A stretch of DNA of 64,000 nt. It comes from Rana temporaria. Its lineage: Eukaryota > Chordata > Amphibia > Anura > Ranidae. The notes below the pieces were generated by a model. The model saw nothing but the letters and a program-made list of their open reading frames with translations. It ran no database searches and had not been told where the DNA came from. Location of the stretch: NCBI RefSeq assembly GCF_905171775.1, contig NC_053491.1, forward strand, positions 221,812,486-221,876,485. Direction: 5' to 3'. Positions 1 to 11,420 of the stretch are shown here, one piece after another; the first letter of the stretch is position 1, and every line of letters begins with the position of its first letter. Position numbers and translations under genes: made by a program.

Positions 1-741
1 GGTTGCACTCGCCAAGGTACTTGGGCACAGGCGGAGAGGCAGTTGCCCATCAATATCTTGGAGCTCAGAGCTGCTCGGCTAGCCCTCGAGGCTTGGACAG
101 CCAAATTGCAGGGGTTCCCGGTGAGGATACAATCGGACAATGCCACAGCTGTGGCATATATAAACCACCAAGGGGGGACCAAGAGTCAGGCAGCTCAGAG
201 AGAGGTGAGCTTGATTTTCCTGTGGGCAGAAGCTCATGTGCCCTGCATATCGGCAATATTCATTCCCGGGGTGGACAACCTGCAGGCGGACTTCTTGAGT
301 CGTCAGACTCTGTCGCCAGGGGAATGGTCTCTGCATCCGCAAATTTTTCAGGTAATCTGCCAGATGTGGGGGATGCCGGACGTGGATGTCATGGCATCGA
401 GATTCAACAAGAAGCTAGACAGGTTCATGTCCCGGACTCGGGACCCTATGGCCTGCGGAGCCGATGCGTTGGTTTGCCCTTGGCATCAGTTCAAACTCCT
501 ATATGCCTTTCCCCCGCTACAGTTGCTACCCCGCCTGTTACGCAGGATCAGGGTGGAGCACAAACCAGTCATCCTGGTAGCTCCAGCATGGCCCAGGAGG
601 GCATGGTACTCACTAATCCTAAAGATGGCAGTGGGAGACCCTTGGACGCTTCCTCTACGGCCAGACCTACTCTCGCAAGGCCCAATCCTCCACCCTGCAT
701 TACGGCGTCTAAATTTGACGGCCTGGCGGCTGAATCCCTGA
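1..741 (+). pseudogene. DIRS pol, RNase H end and methyltransferase-like domain (copy 1, partial)
   Basis: The frame is open from base 1 to the stop at 741. It holds the end of an RNase H domain (Q-S-D-N-A-T-A-V-A-Y-I-N, V-D-N-L-Q-A-D-F-L-S-R). Then comes the block D-V-M-A-S-R-F-N-K-K-L-D-R-F-M-S and L-L-Y-A-F-P-P-L-Q, the domain of DIRS elements usually compared with DNA N6-adenine methyltransferases. The reverse transcriptase part lies before the window. This stretch still reads open, but the element around it is broken. Confidence 0.85.
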
Positions 742-1773
742 TTCTCAGGGGTAGAGGGCTGTCTAGGCAGGTAATCTCTACTCTGATCAGGGCTAGAAAG
801 CCGGTCTCCAGGGTGATTTATTACAGGGTCTGGAAGGCCTAACGTAGGCTGGTGTGAGTCCAAGAAATGGCTTTCCCGCAAGTATACCATTGATCGAGTG
901 TTAATTTTTCTCCAGCTAGGTAGTGATAAAGGCCTGGCATTAAGCACAATCAAAGGACAGATTTTCAGCTTTGTCAGTGTGGTTTCAGAGGCCGTTGGCC
1001 ACCCACTTCGCTGGTAAGACCTTCATACAGGGGGTCTTACGTATTAATCCTCCGGTTAAGTCACCACTTTGTCTCGTGGGATTTAAATCTTGTTCTGTCA
1101 ACTCTGCAGAAACAACCTTTTGAGCCGTTGGCTGAGATTCCTTTGGTTGTACTGACAAGAAGTTGGTTATTTCTGGTTGCAATAGTTTCCTCCGCCAGAA
1201 GAGTGTCAGAATTGGCAGCCTTATCTTGTAAGGAGCCATATCTTATTCTGCATAAGGACAGGGTGGGTTCTCCGTCCTCATCCTTCCTTTCTACCAAAGG
1301 TTATATCCAGTTTTCACCTGAACCAGGATTTGGTACTACCATCCTATCTTTCCGAAGCCTACTTCCAGAAAGGAAGGGTTGCTGCATACCTTGGATATTG
1401 ATCAGGGCCATGAAGGGCCTATCTTAAAGCTACAGAGAAGAATTCGGGAAAACAGATGTGTTGTTGCATTCTAACCGGATGGGCCCAAGAAAGGGCAGGC
1501 AGCTGCAAAATCCACCATCTCGAGATGGAATTAAACAGTTAATGTTCTCAGGCTTACGGCTTGAAGAGTTGCCTCCTCCTTTGTCAGTAAAGGCTCATTC
1601 TACCAGGCCATGGGCGCCTCCTGGGGCAGCACACCATCAGATCTCTATGGCTCAAGTATGCCAAAGCGGCAACCTGGTCTTCAGTCCACACGTTTACTAA
1701 ATTTTACCAGGTGGACGTAAGAAGGAATACTGATACAGCCTTTTGGCAGGCAGTGCTGCAGGCTGCAATTTAA
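588..1773 (+). pseudogene. DIRS tyrosine recombinase, broken (copy 1)
   Basis: Aligned with the intact recombinase frame of copy 2 (24108-25277). The frame stops at 842, where copy 1 reads GGCCTAACGTAGG against GGCCTATGTAGG. Further small insertions or deletions relative to copy 2 occur near 963 (an extra T), 1188 (three bases), 1400 and 1416 (one each) and around 1440-1480. Catalytic landmarks (S-A-R-R-V-S-E-L region near 1200, H-S-T-R region near 1600) remain only in separate frames. Non-functional. Confidence 0.9.
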
Positions 1774-1938
1774 GACCCTCAGAATCGGGGGCACCCTTGA
1801 GTTAAATTAAACTTAAAATTTAAATTATTTCTCGACTAAGTTGGATTTATTATTATTATTTGAGTATACCTCTAAATTAAATCCTTTGTCTTGGGAAGAT
1901 GTCTCCCTCCCCTCATTAAAAGCATTGCTTTGGGACAT

Positions 1939-2288
1939 CCCACATAGTAATGAATATGCCGCTCTGTGTCCCGTGATGTACGATAAAGAAAAAGGGATTT
2001 TTAATACAGCTTACCTGTAAAATCCTTTTCTTGGAGTACATCACGGGACACAGAGCTCCCACCCCTCTTTTGGGGAACATTTTGGGAGGCATACTGCTTG
2101 CTACAAAACTGAGGTACTCCTCCTATGGGAGGGGGTTATATAAGGAGGGGCACTTCCTGTTTGAGATTGCCAGTGTCCATCACCTGAAGGTACTCCATAT
2201 AACCCACATAGTAATGAATATGCGCTCTGTGTCCCGTGATGTACTCCAAGAAAAAGGATTTTTACAGGTAAGCTGTATTAAAAATACC
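1939..2288 (+). repeat. DIRS copy 1 internal complementary region and right inverted terminal repeat
   Basis: Contains two opposed copies of the DIRS terminal motif: TGTCCCGTGATGTAC near 1965-1981 and its reverse complement GTACATCACGGGACA near 2036-2050. A third, TGTCCCGTGATGTAC, lies near 2229-2243 in the right terminal repeat. The order is the same as in copy 2. This arrangement lets the linear RNA template be circularised during DIRS replication (established for DIRS1-type elements). Confidence 0.85.
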
Positions 2289-2290
2289 TT

Positions 2291-4890
2291 TTTTTCTGGG
2301 CATTAAAGGAGGAAGCAGCCAATTGGTGTTCTTTATAGCAACAGTCGGTACTATAGTTTCTACTAGCCCCAGTAGACATACTTCCATTGAGGGCTTGATT
2401 GAAGTAGAGGTGACAAGATCTATCAGAGCCAGAACCTATTCCCAATATTTTCTGACACTGGAACAGTGCTAAAAAATGTTGTGAAAATATCCTGGTGAGG
2501 TACCACCCCGCCAGCATTCCAGGGAATATCTGTGTTCATCATGTGAAGTCTATGAGGTGTGAAATATGCTCTAAGTACAATTTTAAATTGCACAAGACGC
2601 ACATTTTGAGACCAAAGATCTGAGAGGGAAATCCCAGACATCATCCTATTCGTCGTTATCCAGTGCATATATGTCACATTGCCAGCGAGCCCAGAGCCCC
2701 GCTAGAGGCGGCAGTGATGCAAATTTTAAATGCGAAATATAAGTGTTAAGTAGGCTTCTCTCCACACTCCGTTCGGAAGTGTTCATTCCAACCCCAACTG
2801 GACAACAATGCAGGAGGATTGTGGAAATTGTGCTGCAAAGGCATGAAAAAGTTGTAGTTAACTAAAATGATAATAGTTAGGGATATAATATGTGGAGGAA
2901 AGTTGAGACAAGGGGATTAAGGACTGGTATGATACTACTTGCGAGATTCGTTTAATACCATACGTGGTCAAATCATAGGGGTCAGATATCTTGTAAATGT
3001 GCGACAGGTTGGGATTCAGCCAAATCGGTGCGTTGGGGGAAATCGCAGCTGTATTTTTGATAGCCCTCACCAGCTAGTCTCACCCTCCAAGCCCACAGAA
3101 TAGTAAGCCATTGGAAGGAGTCAGTCATAGGGGGCTCATGGTCCTCTGTACGACCAAGAATTTAAGTGCCTCAAGGACCTGACTACTGCAGCCCTCCAGA
3201 CATTGTGGAGGGGTTGGACAAATCAGGACTCTGCCACCAAGCCACAGTTGCCAATTGAGTAGCCAAAAAATATTTGTAGCATTCAGGGAAAGGCCATACC
3301 ACCCTGTGTACATGGTCGCGTCAAGGTGCTCAGTTTGTATCTGGGGTGGCTTGGGACCCCAAAGAAAGGATGAGAAAATTTTGGTTCAACTTTGCAAAAA
3401 AAATACTTGGGTAACCATTGTGGAGAATGTCGAAATAAGTAAATGAGTTTGGGGATCATTTTAATTAGATTGATGCTTACCAACAGGGACAATGGTAAAT
3501 TCTCCCATGCCTTTAGTTGCCCTTCACCTCAAGTGAAACTGGAACTAGATTTAAGGAAAGAAGTCTGAGGCCTGGGAAGAGACCATAACTTCTAGATATT
3601 TAAAGGTATCCACCCACTGTAAAGGAGTATCCATGGGGACTGTTGTCTTAGCTGCTTGGTCCATCGAAAATAGTAGAGATATGGACCAGTTAACCTTGGG
3701 TTCTGTGAATGTGGCGAAAAAGTCCCCTGATAAGTGGAGAGGTGCGTAGGGCCTCAGCCACTGGTTAAATGGCTAAAGCAAATCAAGCCGGAGAGAGAGA
3801 GAGGAGGGCAGCCCTGTCTAGTTCCCCTAGACAGCCTAAAGGGAAGAGACAAACCACCACCCAGGTGTTCTGATGATGTGGGGCTGCTATAGATCACCTG
3901 GAGCCATTTAATGAAAATCATAGGGAACCCCATTCTACGTAGTGTTTCTTATAAAAAGGCCACTCAGCGGTGTCAAAGGCCTTCTCTATGTCTAGAGACG
4001 CCACCGTACACGAACCTGTGTTGATATGTTGAACATGTATGTTGGTGTACAATCTGCGGAGATTGACATCTGTGGTTCTGTGAGGCATGAAACTTGTTTG
4101 ATCTGAATCTATCGCTGAAGGATAACATTGGATATAGTAGAAGGACAGGAAGTTTCGTAAGGATTTCAAAATCCTTATTCAACAGAGCAATGGGTCTGGA
4201 GAAAGCACAAGATTTAGGATCCTTAGGAGATTTATATATAAGGGTCAGATAAGCATGGCACATAGACGTGGGTAACTTCCCCCTCCGTTAGGCACCGAGT
4301 GTATAGTGAGGCTAAAAGTGGTGCCAATAATTCGCCATGTGTCCTATAGAAGTCAATTGGGAGACCATATGGGCTGCTGCCTTTTCAGAGGAAATGACCA
4401 GATTGCAGCAAGGACCTCCAAGGCTGTAAAAGGCTGTACCGGTGCCCCACGCTCCCGTCCGAGAGCCAACCGTACGCCAAGGGATCTAAAAAATCCTTCG
4501 GAGCATCAGGCCGAAAATCGGAAGGTAGAGCATAGGCATATAATGTCTCCTAAAACCTCTGGGAAGTATCTAGGATGTCTGAGGGGTAAGTCACTGTCTT
4601 GTGTGAGTTCAGATTGGAGCGTGAGTGGTCGGTCGTGTTGGGACCATCATGGCCAGTAAGTGGCCATTCCTATCTCCCCTGCTTTTTGTACACGTCAAGT
4701 CTTGTGACCTCCGTCAGGTGGAGTTGCAATTCTCTTTGAGCAGCCAACAAAAAGATCGAATCTGACCATGGTAGGGTCCAAATTGTAGCTTGTAGTGCAG
4801 TCAGTCACCAACTTTTGCAGAGACAGAGTAGTGGCCAACTGTTCCTTTTTGATAGCCACAATGGAAAAAATATATTGCCCTCTCGTGTAA
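2291..4890 (-). pseudogene. LINE reverse transcriptase and C-terminal region, broken
   Basis: On the minus strand the order is: a linker frame (4695-4916); R-P-I-A-L-L-N-K-D-F-E-I-L near 4200; D-Q-T-S-F-M-P-H-R-T-T-D-V-N near 4100; and S-L-D-I-E-K-A-F-D-T-A-E-W near 3990, the motif A Asp of a reverse transcriptase. Downstream are L-P-K-Y-F-F and G-G-M-A-F-P near 3290-3440 and N-P-N-L-S-H-I-Y near 3000. The Y-x-D-D box was not found intact. Multiple frame changes make it a relic. Confidence 0.8.
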
Positions 4891-4896
4891 GCCTTA

Positions 4897-5400
4897 GGCC
4901 GAGTACTCACGAGCATACATGTCCGATGAAACCGGTCCGCGGACCGTTTTCATCGGACATGTCTGCCCGGGGACTGCCCGGGGACTTCTGTTGGATGGCT
5001 GTACACACCATTGAACAGAGGTCCGCGCGTAAACAATACGTGGGGCGTGTCCGTGGTGTCGCCGCGTCGATGACGCGGTGTCGCCGCGACAATGACGCGG
5101 CGACGTGGGCGGCCTGCCTTTAAAATGCTTCCACGCATGCGTTGAAGTCATTCGACGCATGCGAGGGATGGCGGGCGGCAGGGACATGTAAGGTAGGTCT
5201 GTACAGACGACCGTACATGTCCGGGCGGACAGGTTTCTAGCGGACTGTTTTAAAGCAAGTCCAGGAAACAGTTGTCCGCTGGAAACCTGTCCGATCCGCC
5301 CGAAAATGGTCCGCTCGGGCCTACACACGGCCAAACATGTCTGCTGAAACTGGTCCTCGGACCAGTTTCAGCAGACATGTTTGGTCGTGAGTACGGGGCC
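4897..5400. mobile_element. Fold-back MITE with TTA target duplication and a hairpin at each end
   Basis: Begins GGCCGAGTACTCACG and ends CGTGAGTACGGGGCC, flanked on both sides by TTA (4894-4896 and 5401-5403), the 3-bp duplication typical of Harbinger-type elements. Just inside each end is a large hairpin: arms 4917-4938/4941-4962 (21 of 22 paired, spacer GC) and 5331-5356/5359-5384 (26 of 26, spacer TC). No coding capacity. Inserted in the linker of the antisense LINE, so younger than it. Confidence 0.85.
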
Positions 5401-5404
5401 TTAA

Positions 5405-6195
5405 AGGCATCCCAGGTGCTTTCAGGAGAGGAGAACCCTGTATTATGATCCCAATATTCAACCAATAAAAGTGGAACTTTGTTAGCAAGGTCTGAAAGGG
5501 AGACCCAGTGTGAACCTAAACACCACAGTGCCGCATTGCGAGAGGCAGGAGTACAAAGCACTATGGCTAGGGGGCAATGGTCAGATAGGCAACTAGGTCG
5601 GTAAGACGCCTTCATTACATCTGCTAGAAGCGAGGAATTGGAAAAAGCTAAATCGATGCAAGAGACGGTCTTATGGGATGCTGAAAAACAGGAGTAGGAC
5701 CTTGTGTCAGGGTGCTTCCACCTCCAAATCTCAGTGAAATCTGCCGCCTGAGCCCAGGCAGAGCGATCCATAGAATAAAGTTTAGCATTAAAGTCTCCCA
5801 GAAACAGTATTTTTGCAGGGCAGAAGGGGGTGATCCTCTCCAGAACAGCAGATAAAATTTCAAGTGAAAAAAGAGGAGGAACATATATGTTAACCACATG
5901 TTATATATCTTTGAAACCATAATGTGAAAACTAATAACACAAATTTACCTTGAGGATCAATACGTATCTCTTCAATCATGCATGGAAAGTTTTTGTGCAC
6001 TAGAACTATAACTCCTCTGGCAAATGCGGAGTAAGTGGCATGAAATGCCTTTTGTATCCACAGCTTTTTTAAGGTTAGGATTTTGCTGCCCATGAGTTGA
6101 GTCTCCTGCAAGAGGATAAGTTGAGGGTGGGATTTCGGGTATTGAAACAAAAGGGCTCTTTTAAATTTGGGGTTGAGGCCCCTGACATCCCACAA
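5405..6195 (-). pseudogene. LINE apurinic endonuclease domain, broken
   Basis: Minus-strand frames include W-D-V-R-G-L-N-P-K-F-K-R-A-L-L and I-L-L-Q-E-T-Q-L (endonuclease N-terminus with the catalytic Glu). Next come V-N-I-Y-V-P-P, F-L-G-D-F-N-A-K-L (the G-D-F-N motif) and L-S-D-H-C-P-L-A-I (the S-D-H motif). These are the signature motifs of AP-endonuclease-like LINE nucleases. A frame change near 5880-5920 splits the domain. Confidence 0.85.
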
Positions 6196-6200
6196 AAGGA

Positions 6201-6576
6201 GTGAACATCACGAGTAGCCATAATACCATAGCAGTGGTAAATCGGGACACAGGAAAAGGAAAATGATCGGGGTATTTCTGATGGGTTACTGTGCTTTGCA
6301 TATTATCATTGCTGTTTGTACCATCTTTTAAAATGAGCCCTTTAAATGCAGTGGTCATTGCAGATCACATTGGAACTCATCTGTAAAACCTGGAGCAGAC
6401 TGTTTGCTATTGTTACCACGTGTTCACCTTCATTTTCATCCTTTATTAGGAAAAAAAAATGCCTGAATTCTGATAGCTGTCTGGAACCTGAGTGCTGTCT
6501 GCACCAGCTCCACATTCATGCTCTTGCCTGTAAATTAATTTCTCTAGTGTCACCAAGTGTTTGCACTGGGTGTAAA
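6201..6576. other. Intron 3 sequence, no gene seen
   Basis: Lies between the LINE endonuclease start and the next inverted-repeat element. It may hold the 5' leader of the LINE. No conserved protein, exon or RNA gene was recognised. Confidence 0.4.
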
Positions 6577-7278
6577 TATACTGGGGTAGATTCGGGTACA
6601 GCTGCGCGCTCCTTACGGAGGCGCAGTGTACCCTTTTTACCCTGCGCCTACGCAAATTATTTGCGCTACGCTTCATTCATGAAGCAGTAGCCACGTAATT
6701 TGCGTGGGCGCTCTTCAAAAATGCCCTGCGTAAGGGCGCCTAATGTAAATGATCCCGTAGGGGGTGGGAATCATTTAAATTAGGCGCGTTCCCGCACCGA
6801 GCGTAGAGCGCATGCTCCGTCGGGAAACTTTCCCGACGTGCATTGCGGTAAATGACGTCGCAAGGACGTCATTTGCTTCAAAGTGAACGTGAATGGCGTC
6901 CAGCACCATTCACGATTCACTTACGCAAACTACGTAAATTTCGAACCTCGCGACGCGGGAACGACGGGTATCCTTAGCATTGGCTGCCCCTGCTTTTAGC
7001 ATGTGCAGCCTTACGCGAAACCCGACGTACGCAAACGATGTAAACTGCGTACGCAGGGCTCGCGTAACGTTGTGAATCGGCGTTAGTATGCAATTTGCAT
7101 ACTATACGCTGACCACAACGGGAATGTCGCCTAGCGGCCAACGTAAGAGTGCAGCCTAAGATATGAGGGCATAAGAGCCTTATGCCACGCATATCTTAGG
7201 CTGTAGTCGGCGTAACGAGCTCTCTGAATCAGGAGAACTGGTTACGCAGGCGCAATTGCTTTTTGAATCTGGGCCACT
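6577..7278. mobile_element. Inverted-repeat element (MITE), about 700 bp
   Basis: The left end TAGATTCGGGTACAGCTGCG and right end CGCAATTGCTTTTTGAATCT are roughly complementary (GATTC / GAATC termini). The interior is rich in TACG/CGTA motifs, unlike the AT-rich surroundings. A related element with better preserved ends is at 43928-44673. No coding capacity. Confidence 0.6.
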
Positions 7279-8592
7279 GTGAATATCTTTGTGTGGTAGA
7301 AGTTGTTCAATCTGCTTTCCATGCTGTAGCTTATTTATAAATATTTTAAGAGAAGTGGAATGTCACAAAGTATTGGGGGACATTTATTAAGCAAATTAGC
7401 TACACAATTAAATCAGGGCAGCCTCTTGTTTATCAAGTTTATGTGACCGTTTTAGGGGCTTGTTCACATAAGTCACTGCGTTATAACGCAGCTGGTGTGC
7501 AGTGGGTTGTTTTTTTTTGTCACAAAGTTTTTTGCGTCTGTATCCACCACAGTGGGTTGCGGTGTGGTGTACTTTGTTAAAACATGCTTTACTAAGTATA
7601 AATGTCCTCCTTTTTTCAGTGCAAACCACTGCATAGTGATAATATGATCTGAACTAAAAGGCCATAAGGCAAAATTTGTCTTCTATGTGTTGGGACTGCA
7701 TTGGGCATGGCTACCCAACAGCACCTTATGCAGATGGTGTAAATGGGCCCTTGATGTGTATTTGGGACCCTAACATTGTAACCCTCGGCAACCAACTACA
7801 TCCGATTTGCAAAGATCTTAAAAAGGAGCTCCAGGCTCCCCCACCCCCAAGAAAAGTTAAGTCAGCAGCTACAATTACTGTATTAGAGCACTTACTTGTC
7901 TTGGCATCCAGTGGTGTCCTCGCTCAAGCCGATTCTTCACTCGGCTATCGGGTGCTGGCGCTGCCATCCTTACTAAGGGAAACCAGCAGGGAAGCCTTGC
8001 AGTTTCCTACTGCGTATGTATGAAGGGTGATGCACTTTGTGAATGGGCAGCAATCCCCTGGGACCTTTAAAGTGTCCCAAAAGGCTGCGGGGGAAGGATG
8101 GGTGGGGGACGAAGTTCCGCCTAAGTTTGCCACATTGAACTAAGCCAGACGTGGGAGCGGGTACCTGTCAAAACCAGTACCCATTCCCCCGTGGCAGCGG
8201 AGGGGAGGAGGAGGCAGACAATCGATTTACCACTAAAGACGAGACTGCTGGTTACTGTAAAGAGACACACAATTAAGAATTGGTCAGGTTTCATTTGGTT
8301 ACATCTCTTCATGCTTTCTAATGCAGCACCTATTGTCGCATAGAATGACCATTGCAAAACCCAGTGGAGCATTAGCAAAACCACTTCCAGCTTCTGTCAT
8401 AATGTTTTTGTGCTTTGCATAATGACATAGCCTCAATAATCATTCCAAAATTATTATATTTCGAAAACATCTCAATGGTTCTCGTGTCGTCAATAAAATT
8501 TCTAAAGCTGGCCACCTAGTTGAGGTGGCCTTGTCCTTGTCCTCGTCCTGCTGCTTGACATGGAAGATTGCCAGACTGCCTTTGAGAGTCAT
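7279..8592. other. Intron 3 with an old repeat fragment at about 7820-8130
   Basis: The segment from GGAGCTCCAGGCTC near 7825 through GTCAGCAGCTACA near 7861 to GGGACCTTTAAAGTGTCCC near 8058 resembles the repeat family at 32701-33222 and 39720-40102, which also carries GTCAGC(A/C)GCTACA. No exon or protein domain was seen in the rest. Confidence 0.45.
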
Positions 8593-9040
8593 GCCGCGTA
8601 CACACCATCACTTTATGTGATGAAAAAAAACGACACTTTCTGTGAAGTAAAAAATGACGTTTTTGAAACTTCAATTTTCAAAGACGAAGTTGCCTACACA
8701 CCATCGTTTTTCTCACAATGTTCTTGCAAAGCGAGGTTACGTTCTACCACGTTTTACCATTGAAGCTTGCTTCATAAGTAGCTTCTGGGCATGCGTGGAT
8801 GAAAAAACGTCTTAGAAAACGTTTTTTGCTACAACGTTTTTTGCTACACACGGTCAATTTCTGTGAAGTAAAAAGTGCACTTTTGAAAAACGACACATAA
8901 AATTGAAGCATGCTTCAATTTTTTTTGGTCGTTTTTTACAAGACATAAAACGACGTTTTCCCCCACACACAGTCAATTAAAGTGACGTTTTTAAAAACGT
9001 CATTTTTTTTCATCACATAAAGTGATGGTGTGTACGCGGC
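8593..9040. mobile_element. MITE of the GTACACA-ended family
   Basis: Ends GCCGCGTACACACCATCACT and AGTGATGGTGTGTACGCGGC are perfect inverted repeats; complementarity continues inward through ACATAAAGTGATG. A perfect 20-bp palindrome (TGACGTTTTT and its complement) lies at 8983-9002 near the right end. No open frame of note. Located 150 bp upstream of GNPTAB exon 4. Confidence 0.8.
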
Positions 9041-9192
9041 ATTATGCTTGCAACTGTCGGCACCTTGAAATGTGCATGACCAGCTTTCGTCATAACCTTA
9101 ATGCTAAGCCTGATCATAAACTAAGGTATAGAAAAACATATGATTTTTTATTTATTTTTGTATAATAATTTCTATATACTTTATTTCTTTAG

Positions 9193-9234
9193 GGATCTTC
9201 TGGGAAGCAATAGAACTGAGCCAACAAAAAAAGG
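9193..9234 (+). CDS. GNPTAB: GNPTAB exon 4 (42 nt micro-exon)
   Basis: The acceptor TTCTTTAG precedes position 9193 and the donor GTAAGT starts at 9235. With entry and exit both in phase 2 it reads D-L-L-G-S-N-R-T-E-P-T-K-K-(G), matching human E-I-L-G-K-N-T-T-E-P-T-K-K-(S). N-R-T keeps an N-glycosylation sequon. The last codon is split GG/T with exon 5 and gives Gly where I recall human Ser122. It belongs to the spacer between Stealth CR1 and CR2. It is too short to stand out as an open frame; identification rests on the motif, the phase match and the splice sites. Confidence 0.9.
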
Positions 9235-9721
9235 GTAAGTATCCTTCATGGCTTTCAGTAAGGTTTTCATTCACATGGTGTACTTCTTTGTGTTAGAATA
9301 ATACTTATCTTTGTGCTGTTGTCTTTGATAAAAGACTTACACAGAGCTATAAAGCGCCCTATGAATTCACTTACAAATCGAAAGAGGTCTTAACTGTTCA
9401 TTGAGAAATTGAAAAACGAATACACTTGCCCTCCTCTGCCTTTTTCTTGTCGCTTATCAATCATGTGTTTTCACAGGGAGGCAGAGCCAGTCTGACCTTG
9501 GGAAAACCTACTGAAAAGCAATGGGATTCTGATGTCAGCCATAACAAAGCTGGCAGCCATAAAAGTTGTAGTCTCACAGTTTCCATTGGGGCGCCCCTGC
9601 TGATCAGTGTGGAGGTTACCCACTTTCTCACTGAAAATCTGAAATGAAGAAAATTAAATATAGTGATATGCTTTACATCATATGTTTCCCATGGAACATC
9701 ATCACTTCATGTATGATGGTT

Positions 9722-10616
9722 TTACCCCCTTCCTGACAAGGCCATTTTTTGTGATACGGCACTGCATTGCTTTAACTGACAATTGTGCGTTCGTGCGATG
9801 CTGTACACAAATAAAAGTGATAGAGCTTTCTTTTGGTGGTATTTGATCACCCCTGCGGTTTTTTTATTTTTTGCACTATAAACCAAAAAACAAACAAAAA
9901 TTTTGAAAAAAAACAATCCAATATTGTTTATTTTTGATATAATGCATATCCAAATAAAAATGGAAAAAAAAAATTCTTCATCAATATAGGCCATTATGTA
10001 TTCTTCTAAATATGTTTGGTAAAAAAATCTCAATAACCGTATATTGATTAGTTGGCGCAAAAGTTATAGCATCTACAAAAAAGGGGATTGATTTAGGGAC
10101 TACATTTTTTTTTTTTATTGTTTTTACTAGTAATGGCGGCGATCAGCGATTTTTAGTGGGACTGCAACATTGTGGCGGACAAATCTGCCTCTATGTGACA
10201 CTTTTTGGGGACCAGTGACACCAATACAGTGATCAGTGCTAAAAAAAAAAAATGCACTGTCACAATATAAATGACACTGGCAGGAAAGCGGTTAACAGCA
10301 GGGGTGATCAAAGGGTTACCGTAAGTATGCTCATAGGGAGTGGTTTCTAACACTGTGAGGGGTGGACTGACTGGTAGAAGAGAGACACCTGTGTTCTCTT
10401 CCTCTGTGACAGAAAAGTGGTCTGCCTTGTTTACATAGGCAGATACCTTTCTGCTTCTCCTACGAACGATTGGTGGGCCATCGTGGCCACTGGACCCACT
10501 GATTTGGCTCCCGCTGTGTCCAATCACAACAGGAATCATGTACAGGTATGTGATTTTGCGCTTAAGGGCTGTCCTGCCACAGTAAATGTATGTGGGGAAG
10601 TCCTTAAGTGGTTAAT
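9722..10616. repeat. Interspersed repeat of the CCACTT/AAGTGG family
   Basis: Contains GGTGGTATTTGATCACC near 9835 and, reversed in other copies, GGTGATCAAATACCACC (26189, 40634, 43519). It ends CTTAAGTGGTTAATA. The same repeat occurs at 19449-26357 (split by the DIRS), 40136-40777, 43018-43692 and 60490-60660. It has AT-rich runs and no conserved frame. Confidence 0.65.
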
Positions 10617-10681
10617 AATACAATGCCTCGCAAAAGTGTTCTGATACTTGCCCAGACTGAAAATCGTGTGGGAGACATTAG

Positions 10682-10858
10682 GGTTCATTTACTAAAACTG
10701 GAGTGCAAATTCTGGTGCAGCTTTGCATAGAAACCAATCAGCTTCCAGGTTTTCTTTGTCAAAGCTTATTTGAACAAGCTGAAATTAGAAGCTGATTGGC
10801 TGCCATGCACAACCGCACAAGATTTTGCACTCTCCAGTTTTAGTAAATCAACCCCATT
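10682..10858. mobile_element. Short inverted-repeat MITE, about 177 bp
   Basis: The left half starts GGTTCATTTACTAAAACTGG and the right half ends CCAGTTTTAGTAAATCAACC. Internal CCAATCAGCTTC and GAAGCTGATTGG also pair, so almost the whole element folds back. Non-coding. Confidence 0.75.
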
Positions 10859-11420
10859 GTTTGTTGTGACACATTTTTTCACCTTTTCCAGCATGGACTT
10901 CCTATCCAGCTCTCTGTATTCAGTCACATGGCTTCTCAGAGCAACAAAGGAAATCAGGGCTGGAAAACGTCCCTCTGTTAGATGATGTGGTTGCAGGTCT
11001 GAACAGGGTACAGGTATATAAGTGACTGTCATTTACTCAGAGCCCCCTCTGATTGATGTCTTGTGAATTATCTACTCTCTGGGCCACCAGAACAAAATTT
11101 CCTTTTAGTACTGGCTCAGTGGACTATTTCCCTCAGCCCAGTGATCCCATAGGGCAGAAAAATAATGTTTAATTATGCAGAAATCCATACCCTCATCATA
11201 TTGGTTCCCATACTCATGGATAATTATGTTAAGAGCCCCCCTGTATTGGCAGCTTTTCTCCATGCTTCAAAATGGCAAAACACAAGCAAATTTCCTCTGG
11301 TTCCTGATGAACTGGCCAAATTTGTGCCATTGTCGACCCTGTCAACACCCTCCCACCGAACTGGGCAGAAAATTGTTGGGTGAACAGCAGCTGCATCCAA
11401 TCAGATGCAGCCATTCCAAA

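Larger units (their letters stand above)
1..2290 (+). mobile_element. DIRS retrotransposon copy 1, decayed, 5' part outside window
   Basis: Collinear with 23521 to about 25790 of the complete copy 2, in the same orientation; the first two 60-base blocks match at roughly 54/60 and 53/60 by eye. It contains the RNase H/methyltransferase-like end of the pol frame, the tyrosine recombinase frame, the internal complementary region and the right inverted terminal repeat. It ends near 2290, where antisense LINE coding sequence begins, so it was probably inserted into that LINE. Several indels show it is an old, dead copy. Confidence 0.93.
2291..6200 (-). mobile_element. Tx1/L1-like LINE, antisense, decayed
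   Basis: Read on the minus strand from about 6200 down to 2291, broken frames show, in order, an APE-type endonuclease, a linker, a reverse transcriptase and the C-terminal region. The latter includes P-I-W-L-N-P-N-L-S-H and D-I-F-T-T-F-F. The order and motif style fit the L1/Tx1 group of LINEs. Stops and frameshifts are frequent. The 3' end is cut by DIRS copy 1 at about 2290, and a 504-bp fold-back element sits at 4897-5400. No intact protein can be made. Confidence 0.85.

Noticed and set aside
1..9192. Search for GNPTAB exon 3 (V-V-Y-T-W-V-N-G region)
   Set aside because: No such sequence with splice sites was seen; exons 1-3 are assumed to lie upstream of the window.
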